This document shows, piece after piece, positions 43,644 through 51,622 of a stretch of DNA of 64,000 nt; the stretch's first letter is position 1, and every line of letters starts with the position of its first letter. Below the pieces are notes generated by a model, which was not told the DNA's origin, searched no databases, and saw only the letters and a list, made by a program, of their open reading frames with translations. The stretch comes from CAIYRG01 sp964446945. GTDB lineage: Bacteria; Pseudomonadota; Alphaproteobacteria; Micropepsales; Micropepsaceae. The position numbers and the translations under genes were made by a program. Location of the stretch: contig CAYUQO010000004.1 of assembly GCA_964446945.1 (NCBI GenBank), forward strand, positions 62,001-126,000. The letters are read 5' to 3'.

Positions 43644-45500
43644 TTATCCGGCTGGTCGGGGCCTCCACAAGATTTGCGTTGCACCATTATCTCGGCGCCT
43701 GACCTCCGTCACACGATCATACGAAGCAGGAAAGTCAATCCCCACGGCATGAAGTGTCGATTCGGCTTGTTGCAGCTCGTCGCCGCCACCCGTGATGACC
43801 CAAGACCGGTGCAACTCGGCTGGGTTGGCCGTAGCTAAAAGCTTTCGTTTGTGGTCGCTGTCCGGATAATCCGGCGGAAGCGAACCCGGGCTCCGGCCTG
43901 AAAGAATAAATGGCCCGCTGGGCTGAAAACTCGATAAGTCGAGAACGGGGGAATTGCGTCCGAAACCCGCTCTTCTGGCCGCCCCCTGAACAGCGCGAAT
44001 TTGCTCAGCCGAATCCACGTCCAGTGACAGTTGCGCGTTATCCGGCCCGAAACTCACAAGGTCCGACTGGCGCCAAAGGGAATATTGGGGAGTTGCGTGA
44101 TACTGCCGTTGGGGGGTGATCATGACGCCCAAAAACATTCCAAGCGTCGCCGCACTGTAAAGCACTGTCGTGGCGGATAAGGCCCACGAACGGTAATCTG
44201 AGCGCAACGCTGCCCCGAACATTGCAGCCGCCGCCAGCCAAAAGACGCCAGCACGGCCAACGTGAAACAGAAGAGCAGTATTTGTTCCAACAGAAAAGGC
44301 GAGCGGCATCAAGGCCAGAAGGAGCCCAGCAGCTATTGCTTTCCGTGCCTTCTCCGATTTCAGATTTACTGAGTTCTGCCACACCGCGACTGCAATAAGT
44401 GCAACCGGGATCAATCCTGGAACAAGCATCCAGGCAAAATACCCGTACGTTACGCCCGGCACATCTCCAGCCCGAAAGGTGGCAACGACAACGAGGAGTA
44501 CCGCAGCTAGGGCAGTCGCGAGCATGGCACGCCTTTGCTGCCCCGGGAGCAGCAGTGCTCTGTAAAAAGCTGCGGCGATCAGAAAGATTCCAAGGGAATA
44601 GACGGTGCCGGGAAAAAATTTCCAGAGCTTTTCGAAACCCAGGATGCCTGTCACCGAACTAACTGTTCCGTTAAACGCTCCTCCCGAGCTGTCAAATCCA
44701 CCATCCACCTTAGAGGCGAAAATCTTACTCCGAATGAATTCCCCGAGGCTTCCGTACGCGTCCAGTGCAAATACACCAATGATGAGAGTTGTCGCGAGCG
44801 CGGCTATCATCGCCGAAATAAATGGCGCGCGGGGAGGAACAAAATACAGCCAGGCAAGTGCCAGACAAAGCGCGGCCGCTCCGCTCGTTGGTTTGGTCAG
44901 AGCCACAACAGCCAATCCGATTCCGGCGAGAATCGGCGCGCCGAATCCTTCGAAAGCTGCGGTTCGTTTGCGCGGATCCGCTGGCTCTCTTTCGCTTCCG
45001 AAGAGCAGGCCAGAGCAAAACAGAAGGAGCCCACAGCAGTTTAACTCATTGTAGTTCGGAGTGGGCTTCCAAACCTCGAATTGCCATAACAGAACGGTGA
45101 GTATCGCGATGACAACAGAGACCTGATCTGAGCGATTGATCGTGTGTCCAGCAGCGAAGCGAACTACGCTAAAGCCGAAGATCGTTCCGCAACCCAGCAA
45201 AATTCCGGCGCCGGCGATCCGGAAGAGCGCGATATTTCCGCGCGTGAGATCATAAAGCGGGTGCCAAATGCGTCCGAATTCCGACAGCACGGACGGATAA
45301 TAGCCCGATGCGGAAATCGCAATGAGGTAATAACCCTCGTCTACTATTTCGAAACCGCGGCCGCTTGCAGCGACAAATATTCCCCACGAAACCATGAACA
45401 TGATGCCGACAGCCAATAAGCTGAGCCGGCCAGTCGCAATTCCCGGTTGCGACCAGGAATCTGCCGGTACGCTCAAAACCTGATCGCTATCGATGGCCAC
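43644..45500 (-). CDS. Multi-pass membrane protein, GT-C glycosyltransferase-like
   Basis: A 618-residue integral membrane protein with about 11-12 segments between residues 25 and 460, then a soluble C-terminal domain of about 150 residues. The first extracytoplasmic loop holds FEIVDEGYYLIAISAS (acidic pair DE near 52-53), as in ArnT/PMT-type GT-C enzymes that use lipid-phosphate sugar donors. A KPTPNYNELN element follows near 165. It may take sugars from the GtrB-like enzyme and add them to the polymer in the periplasm (inference). No confident family name. Confidence 0.55.
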   Translation of the reverse strand: MAIDSDQVLSVPADSWSQPGIATGRLSLLAVGIMFMVSWGIFVAASGRGFEIVDEGYYLIAISASGYYPSVLSEFGRIWHPLYDLTRGNIALFRIAGAGILLGCGTIFGFSVVRFAAGHTINRSDQVSVVIAILTVLLWQFEVWKPTPNYNELNCCGLLLFCSGLLFGSEREPADPRKRTAAFEGFGAPILAGIGLAVVALTKPTSGAAALCLALAWLYFVPPRAPFISAMIAALATTLIIGVFALDAYGSLGEFIRSKIFASKVDGGFDSSGGAFNGTVSSVTGILGFEKLWKFFPGTVYSLGIFLIAAAFYRALLLPGQQRRAMLATALAAVLLVVVATFRAGDVPGVTYGYFAWMLVPGLIPVALIAVAVWQNSVNLKSEKARKAIAAGLLLALMPLAFSVGTNTALLFHVGRAGVFWLAAAAMFGAALRSDYRSWALSATTVLYSAATLGMFLGVMITPQRQYHATPQYSLWRQSDLVSFGPDNAQLSLDVDSAEQIRAVQGAARRAGFGRNSPVLDLSSFQPSGPFILSGRSPGSLPPDYPDSDHKRKLLATANPAELHRSWVITGGGDELQQAESTLHAVGIDFPASYDRVTEVRRRDNGATQILWRPRPAG

Positions 45501-45551
45501 CCTGCCTAGTCCCTTCTTGCTTGCATGACGGCTGCTGTCGGCGCGTAAATT

Positions 45552-47300
45552 CTAAGCCGACTGGCGGGTGATAAACGTATCGCCCATCACCAGAACGTCC
45601 ATTTTCGTACGGATGAAACAATCTAGCGCCTGCTGCGGCTCGCATACGACCGGCTCATTTTCGTTGAATGATGTGTTGAGCACCATCGGGACGCCGGTGA
45701 TGTCGCGGAATTTTTCGATCAGCCGGTAATAACGCGGGTTCGTGTCGCGCGTCACCGTCTGCAGGCGACCCGAACCATCCACATGCGTCACGGCTGGGAT
45801 CAGCGGCCGGCGCTCCTCCCTGATCTGAAATACCTGCATCATAAACGGAACTGCATCATCTTCCTCGAACCAGCCCGGCACTTCCTCCGCGAGTATGGAA
45901 GGCGCAAACGGGCGGAAGGATTCCCGCCGCTTGATTTTTTCGTTGAGGATCTGCTTCATGTCGGCGCGCCGCGGATCGCAAACAATCGAGCGGTTACCGA
46001 GCGCGCGCGGCCCCCATTCCATCCGCCCCTGGAACCAGCCGACAACTTTCCCCTGCGATATGGCCGTCGCTGTCTCGGCGCACAGGTCATCTTCATCGGC
46101 GATGCTGCGGACATGGCAATTGGCGGACTCGAGCTCACGCCGCCGCGAATCAACCGTCGCGGCAATCTGGTCCGGTGAATATGATGGTCCCCAATAGGCG
46201 TGATCCATGGTGAAGCGCCGCGCCCCGCCGGCTTTGTGCCAAACCGAGAACGCGGCGCCGATGGCGCCGCCCGCATCTCCCGCGGCGGCCTGCACGTAAA
46301 CCTTCCGGTATGGCGTCATCCGCCGGATCTTTCCGTTGGCGACGGAATTCATTCCGCACCCGCCGGCGACAACAACCGAATCGACCGCATGTCTTTCGTG
46401 AAGCGCACGCAACATTGCCAAAAACGCTTCTTCGTACATCGCCTGCGCCGAGCGCGCGATGTCGTGATGCCATGACTCGAGCGGTACGTCCGGACGCCGC
46501 CTGGGCCCGAGCAGATGTTCAAGCTCCGAAGAAAAAATGTCGGAAAACTCCGGAGAACCGCCCGTATGTGTGAATTCGATTTTCTGGCTGTGATGGACAA
46601 AAAACCGCAAATCGAGCTCAAATGTACCGTCCTGCCTGATGCGGACGATTTTGCGCATTTCATCCATGCGGGAAGGCTTGCCATAAGGCGCCAGGCCCAT
46701 GATCTTGTACTCATCCCCGTAATGCGGGAAACCAAGGAGCTGGGTCACCGCCATGTAAAATATGCCGAGGGAATGAGGGAAGTAGACATGGCCCTGGTCA
46801 TCGATCCTGTTACCGCTTCCCAGGCCCCAAGCAGCACTCGAAAAGTCGCCAAATCCGTCCACCGATACAGTCGTCGCTTCCTGAAACGGCGAGACAAAAA
46901 ATGCCGAGGCCATGTGGGCCATGTGATGTTCGACGCCGTGCACCTCGGCGCGGCAGGATTCACCGGGGAAATTTTCGGCCAGCAGTTCAGGGATGCTCTG
47001 CCTCCGTTGCCGCATTCGCAAGCGATCCACCACGAGCGAAAAATCGGGCCGCTGGCGGAGCACATAGGCAATTTTGGCCCGCAGATTCGCACGTTTATCG
47101 GTGTTGATCGCGACGTGATCAACATCCGACAGCCTGACGCCGGCTTCGGACAGACAATATGAAATCGACCGTTTGGGAAAACCTGCCCAATGCTTTATGC
47201 GACGGAAGCGTTCCTCTTCGGCCGCCGCAATGAGTTGTCCGTCTCGTACAATCGCCGCCGCCGAATCGGCATGAAAGGCATTAAGACCCAGAACGATCAA
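45552..47300 (-). CDS. NodU/CmcH-family carbamoyltransferase
   Basis: A 582-residue protein with an N-terminal Kae1-like domain (LGLNAFHADSAAAIVRDG, EEERFRRIKHWAGFP, and the metal-binding-type VEHHMAHMASAF) and a C-terminal carbamoyl-phosphate domain (GPRALGNRSIVCDPRR and the SFRPFAPSIL block). It transfers a carbamoyl group to a hydroxyl, as NodU does on Nod factors and related proteins do on O-antigen sugars. The start is TTG 47300 with GGAG five bases upstream; a TGA in frame just before excludes a longer protein. It is divergent from a GT2 gene. Confidence 0.92.
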   Translation of the reverse strand: MIVLGLNAFHADSAAAIVRDGQLIAAAEEERFRRIKHWAGFPKRSISYCLSEAGVRLSDVDHVAINTDKRANLRAKIAYVLRQRPDFSLVVDRLRMRQRRQSIPELLAENFPGESCRAEVHGVEHHMAHMASAFFVSPFQEATTVSVDGFGDFSSAAWGLGSGNRIDDQGHVYFPHSLGIFYMAVTQLLGFPHYGDEYKIMGLAPYGKPSRMDEMRKIVRIRQDGTFELDLRFFVHHSQKIEFTHTGGSPEFSDIFSSELEHLLGPRRRPDVPLESWHHDIARSAQAMYEEAFLAMLRALHERHAVDSVVVAGGCGMNSVANGKIRRMTPYRKVYVQAAAGDAGGAIGAAFSVWHKAGGARRFTMDHAYWGPSYSPDQIAATVDSRRRELESANCHVRSIADEDDLCAETATAISQGKVVGWFQGRMEWGPRALGNRSIVCDPRRADMKQILNEKIKRRESFRPFAPSILAEEVPGWFEEDDAVPFMMQVFQIREERRPLIPAVTHVDGSGRLQTVTRDTNPRYYRLIEKFRDITGVPMVLNTSFNENEPVVCEPQQALDCFIRTKMDVLVMGDTFITRQSA

Positions 47301-47465
47301 ACCCCACTCCCATCAGAATCTCCTCAAACACCACTCGGCAATGGACTTGGAATCCTGCGGCCCATGAGGATAATCAATCCCGCCAGTTCGCCGAGCGATC
47401 CTCTGTGATTTTGCTGCAAAAAAGAAGACTTTGACTCCGCCAAAATAACCGAGCTTTGCGTGCGA

Positions 47466-48218
47466 ATGAAAATCAGCGTCGTCACGGTTTGCCTCAACTC
47501 CGAAGCCACGATCGGGCAAACGCTTGAATCTTTTCTGCGGCAAACTCATCCCGAGAAAGAGCTGATCGTGATGGACGGGGGATCGACCGACCAAACCTTG
47601 AGCATCGCGCGATCAATGGCTCACCCCGCCATTCGTATCTTTTCAGGCCCCGATAAAGGCATTTATGACGCGATGAACAAGGGGCTTTCGGTGTATCGAG
47701 GGGATGCTGTCGGATTTCTCAATTCTGACGATACATTCCACGACTCCTCAGTGCTCGCTTCCATTGCCGCTGGGTTATCGTCCGCCGATGTCGTTTATGG
47801 CGATCTGATTTTCGTCAAAGATCACGCAACCAAACAAATTATCCGCACTTGGAAAGCGGGGAAGTACCATAGCCGCCGGAGTTTTTTGCGGGGGTGGGCA
47901 CCCCCTCATCCAACTTTCTATATCGGCCGCGACTTCGGCGATCGCGTTGGCCTATTCGACCCAAGCTACGGATTGGCCGCTGATTATGATTTCATGCTGC
48001 GGGCGATGGAATTACATGCGCCAAGAGTCAGCTACATTCCGCGCATTCTCGTCGACTTCCAGCATGGCGGGCGGAGTACCGAGAGCCTTTCGGCATACAT
48101 CACTGCAAATCTGCTCTGCCTCAAGTCCAGGCGGAGGCACCTTCAATCACCACCGCTGGACACCGCGCTTTTCCTGAAGCCGCTGCGCAAAATTCATCAG
48201 TTTCGCTGGCGTTCCTGA
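47466..48218 (+). CDS. Glycosyltransferase family 2 (WcaA-like)
   Basis: A 250-residue GT2 enzyme from ATG 47466 (a GTG at 47460 is two codons earlier). KISVVTVCLNSEATIGQTL opens the domain, IVMDGGSTDQTLSI and SGPDKGIYDAMNKGL are the family's strongest signatures, and VGFLNSDDTFHD provides the acidic metal site. GWAPPHPTFYI is conserved in colanic-acid WcaA/WcaE-type relatives. It stands alone on the plus strand, divergent from the carbamoyltransferase and ending three bases from the SLBB gene. Confidence 0.9.
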   Translation: MKISVVTVCLNSEATIGQTLESFLRQTHPEKELIVMDGGSTDQTLSIARSMAHPAIRIFSGPDKGIYDAMNKGLSVYRGDAVGFLNSDDTFHDSSVLASIAAGLSSADVVYGDLIFVKDHATKQIIRTWKAGKYHSRRSFLRGWAPPHPTFYIGRDFGDRVGLFDPSYGLAADYDFMLRAMELHAPRVSYIPRILVDFQHGGRSTESLSAYITANLLCLKSRRRHLQSPPLDTALFLKPLRKIHQFRWRS

Positions 48219-48221
48219 GGT

Positions 48222-51200
48222 CTACAGCCCCCCAAGAACTTTCAGCGAGATTGCAGTAATCGCCAGCTGACTCGTAAGCTGCGTCAGCGAGACAAGATTA
48301 TTCAGCGTCGTGAAGAAGCTAAACGGCGCGACCACAACCGGCACAACGACGGTCGAGCCAGGAGGGATCATCTGATTCGAGTTGAAGGTCAGCCAGCTCT
48401 CTTGCACCGGACGTGCAGTGCCATCCGGCAACACGACAAATGTCCGGCCCTCGTCGGCGGTTTCGCGTGTGCCGCCCGCCAGAGCGATATAATCCTTCAC
48501 CGACATGTCGTTTCGGTAGGCGAAGGAACCGGTGTTCAGCACTTCTCCGGTGACCGTGACAGTCGACGGACGCTTCGGAATATACAATTGGTCGCCGGCT
48601 TCCACCTCAACATCCAGTTCGGGGTGAACTGCGAGAACCGCGGGGTCTATGGTTACCGTGATGCGGCCCAACGCCGGCGCAGAGCGAAGTTCCCTTATTA
48701 AACCCGTTACAACGTCGCCCGCCCCCCCGCTGCCAGTCGCCGGAGCCCCCGAGGCGGGGCTGGAGACATTGGATGTGAATGATCCACGCTGGGCCGCGGC
48801 TGCGAGCGCGATCTCCAATTCCTTGGCTTCGCGCTGATTTGCCTCGCCCTCGGCGATCGCCGCACTCTTGCGCGTAAATATCGCGCCTAGCGGGTAGGCT
48901 TCATCGGTTAGGCCGCCGGCTCTTGCCAACACGGAGGAAAGGTGTTCGCCACGCCTCACGTCAAATGTTCCGGGAAAACGAACCTCCCCCGCGATCAGCA
49001 CACGGCCGTCTTGCCGGTCGGAAAACACTGGGCGGAAGCGTATGACATCCAGCGCCTCAAGCCTGACACGCTTAAAATCGTTGAGCGTGCCTTTATAATC
49101 AGTTCGAACTGTGCGCGCCGTTCCATTGACGGAATCAATATTCGTCGAGGTGACTTCCACTGCCGTAAGGTCTGCCGTCCGCAATGGTCCTCCCGCCAGC
49201 TCCACCAGCTCGGCAAGGTTCGTATTCTGCGCAATCAGATACGCGCCGGGATCTTTGACTTCGTCGTACAGCCAGACCAGGTTTTCATTTGCCGTGGCGC
49301 CAACCACCTCCGGCGTCACGCCCAGCGCTTTCGCGACTTCTTCGCGCACATTGGTTCGTACAGGCCGGCGATTCTGCTGTGCATTTGTCTGGCCAAGAGC
49401 CGGGTTCGTGGGCAACTGCCCGGCCAAGGGTCCTTGACCCTGCGGGATCAACGGGTTCAAAAACGGTCCCGGTGCTGACACAGATCCGGGTACGTAGGAT
49501 TGCGGCTGCAGAGCTGCGCCCGCGGCGAGCCCCGCAGTCGAATTCACCGCCACAGTTCCAGCCTGCGGATATCCCGCGACCGGAAAACCCACGCCGGGGT
49601 ATCCGGTTGCGCCAGGATACCCGGGATAAACGGGATAACCGGCGTAACCGGGGTAGCCTAGCTGCGCCATGGATATCTGGGCACCCGACTGCTCGTTCGT
49701 TGCAGGCGTCGGAGTGCCGGGGGGCGTGCCCAGACCACCTGTGCCTGGTGCCCCGGGAGTGGTGGGCGCATTCGGGTTGACCTTCTGGAGCACCGGTCCG
49801 TTTCCGGTCTCCTCCGCAACAGTATTGGCCAGGTCACGTATATCGTTTGCCGTGAACACGTACACAATATCGTCGTTTTGCAGTTGAATGTCCTGCTGTC
49901 CCGACAGCACCTGGCTCAGCGAAAACGGCATAAGCGTTTTGACATTGAGCGCCATGTCACGCCGGGAGATCAGTGCAAAGGCAGTGTACGCTTCCGGCGT
50001 CAGGTCCGTCGCACTCCGGATCAACTGCCGCACTGTCGAAGCCGAAGACAATGGATAGGCGTTTGGCAGCGTGACAGCTCCCATCAAGGATACGGTCTGG
50101 GTTTGAAGGTCGCGCGCATTGTTGATCAGTAATATCTCGCCGTTCGAGATTGTGACTTCATCTGTCGCCGGAACAATTTGCGTACTTCCATCCGGCTGCA
50201 GGCTGACTTTCGACAATCTGTACGAACCGCCAATTTCAAAGCCGCCAGCAAGCTCGATCAAGGCGCGGGCGCTGATTGACGATTTGCCTTTTTCCAACTC
50301 GTAGATTCCGGGACGCCTGACGAGGCCTGCGACAGCGACCGTATCTTGTAAGCTCGGCACGAAAATCCGGTCACCATCTTCGAGCACACCGAGATCGACG
50401 GCATTTCCCTGGGCAATGATGGAATAAAGATCGACGGTGCGTGTCTGATTGCCGCGAATAAGAACAACATTTCGCAGCGTTCCTGTCTTTGCAATACCAC
50501 CCGCAAGCAGGATGGCATCCAGTGGCGTTGCCAATGCGGTCAGTACTTGCTTGCCTGGCGATCGGACGTCACCAGTGACCAGTACCGAAACCTGGCGCAA
50601 TTGGCCGAGTGAAATATAGACGTTCGTGTCGATATAGGTCTGCGCAACGCGCCGTTCCAAATCGGCCCGAAAATCGGCCAAGGTCCTTCCTGCCGCCGCA
50701 ATTGGCGCGAGCTTCGGCAGGATGATTTGACCATCCCTGTTCACTCGCTCCGTGACTGTTCCATCATTTGGCCCACGAAACACGACATTGACTTCGTCAC
50801 CCGGGCCCAAAACATAGCGATCTTGTGGTGCGCCTAGTTGCGCCGCTTGCAGGGGAACCGGAATCCCGAAAAAGTCGTAGCCGAATTGCGTCAGAGGAAC
50901 CGCAGTCTGAATGGTACCCTGCGTCGGCAAAGTATTTTGCGCTTGGAGCGCATTTTGCGATCCGAACGCGTTTTGTGGTCGGGACGAATTTTGCGCGCCC
51001 GATATTACGCTTGCATTCGATCCGGGCTGTACCGGAAGCCGCGAATTGTATAGCTCCTCCAGCCTTGATGGTGGCGGTTTTGGGCGGCTCTCGGGTGCAA
51101 TAGGATTTATTGTCTGAACGCTGGAACCAGCTTGTCCGAATGGAGAAGGTTGGCCCTGCTGCGTTCCGTAAGGTTGCTGTCCAAATGGACCGAGCGTACC

Positions 51201-51335
51201 GAACCCCGGCAGACCTATTCCGTTCTGGGCATTCGGAAAGGTTTGAAATTGCGCGTCAGCAACGCCGCAGAAGACCAGACAGACGCCGGCAATCAGTGCC
51301 GGAATAAACGACCATCGGAACGCCCACTGAAACAT
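48222..51335 (-). CDS. Giant SLBB-domain polysaccharide export protein (Wza-like, multi-SLBB)
   Basis: A 1037-residue protein starting at ATG 51335 after AGGGGG, with a signal peptide (FIPALIAGVCLVFCGVADAQ). A poly-export domain (YVLGPGDEVNVVF; NRDGQIILP) is followed by about six SLBB-like repeats, seen as VTGDVRSPGKQ, VAGLVRRPGIYELE, LMGAVTLPNAYPL, IAGEVRFPGTF and VTGEVLNTGSF. Classical Wza has about 380 residues, so this is near three times longer. Two low-complexity linkers occur: Gln/Asn repeats N-terminally and a Gly-Tyr-Pro tract mid-protein. The C-terminus has a hydrophobic segment. It would form the outer-membrane export channel or a multi-ring periplasmic assembly. The frame extends to 51428, upstream of the promoter. 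Confidence 0.93.
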   Translation of the reverse strand: MFQWAFRWSFIPALIAGVCLVFCGVADAQFQTFPNAQNGIGLPGFGTLGPFGQQPYGTQQGQPSPFGQAGSSVQTINPIAPESRPKPPPSRLEELYNSRLPVQPGSNASVISGAQNSSRPQNAFGSQNALQAQNTLPTQGTIQTAVPLTQFGYDFFGIPVPLQAAQLGAPQDRYVLGPGDEVNVVFRGPNDGTVTERVNRDGQIILPKLAPIAAAGRTLADFRADLERRVAQTYIDTNVYISLGQLRQVSVLVTGDVRSPGKQVLTALATPLDAILLAGGIAKTGTLRNVVLIRGNQTRTVDLYSIIAQGNAVDLGVLEDGDRIFVPSLQDTVAVAGLVRRPGIYELEKGKSSISARALIELAGGFEIGGSYRLSKVSLQPDGSTQIVPATDEVTISNGEILLINNARDLQTQTVSLMGAVTLPNAYPLSSASTVRQLIRSATDLTPEAYTAFALISRRDMALNVKTLMPFSLSQVLSGQQDIQLQNDDIVYVFTANDIRDLANTVAEETGNGPVLQKVNPNAPTTPGAPGTGGLGTPPGTPTPATNEQSGAQISMAQLGYPGYAGYPVYPGYPGATGYPGVGFPVAGYPQAGTVAVNSTAGLAAGAALQPQSYVPGSVSAPGPFLNPLIPQGQGPLAGQLPTNPALGQTNAQQNRRPVRTNVREEVAKALGVTPEVVGATANENLVWLYDEVKDPGAYLIAQNTNLAELVELAGGPLRTADLTAVEVTSTNIDSVNGTARTVRTDYKGTLNDFKRVRLEALDVIRFRPVFSDRQDGRVLIAGEVRFPGTFDVRRGEHLSSVLARAGGLTDEAYPLGAIFTRKSAAIAEGEANQREAKELEIALAAAAQRGSFTSNVSSPASGAPATGSGGAGDVVTGLIRELRSAPALGRITVTIDPAVLAVHPELDVEVEAGDQLYIPKRPSTVTVTGEVLNTGSFAYRNDMSVKDYIALAGGTRETADEGRTFVVLPDGTARPVQESWLTFNSNQMIPPGSTVVVPVVVAPFSFFTTLNNLVSLTQLTSQLAITAISLKVLGGL

Positions 51336-51380
51336 CAATCCCCCTGACCCGAGGCCCGCCAAGCCTAGATATTGCTTCCT

Positions 51381-51409
51381 AATGAATAACTTAGCCGCGA
51401 GCAAGTCAA
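51381..51409 (-). promoter_or_regulatory. Probable promoter of the SLBB export gene
   Basis: On the minus strand, TTGACT (51409-51404) and TTCATT (51386-51381) are separated by 17 nt. Transcription would begin about 40 nt before ATG 51335, which supports that start over the upstream ATG at 51428. The -35 match is good, the -10 match is poor. Confidence 0.4.
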
Positions 51410-51622
51410 CGGTCATGGCCCGGGGCATTGCGCCGTCTCATAAACCGCGAAATGCACGTCTTGTCCAACTGCGGGTGGTCAAAGTTCCCATTCCCGCTCG
51501 CAAGGTCACAAAGTTAAAACAGCTAATGCGACTCTGCGCACGCGTAGTCTGGCGGTAAGGCTTTCGTCGCGTTAGGAAAATCGCTAAGGAGACGAGCGGC
51601 GCATGGCGCGCATGAGGGTGGG

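Noticed and set aside
49560..49670. Repeated short sequence as a CRISPR or intergenic repeat
   Set aside because: It lies within the SLBB gene in frame and encodes a Gly-Tyr-Pro-rich linker with irregular units, without spacers.
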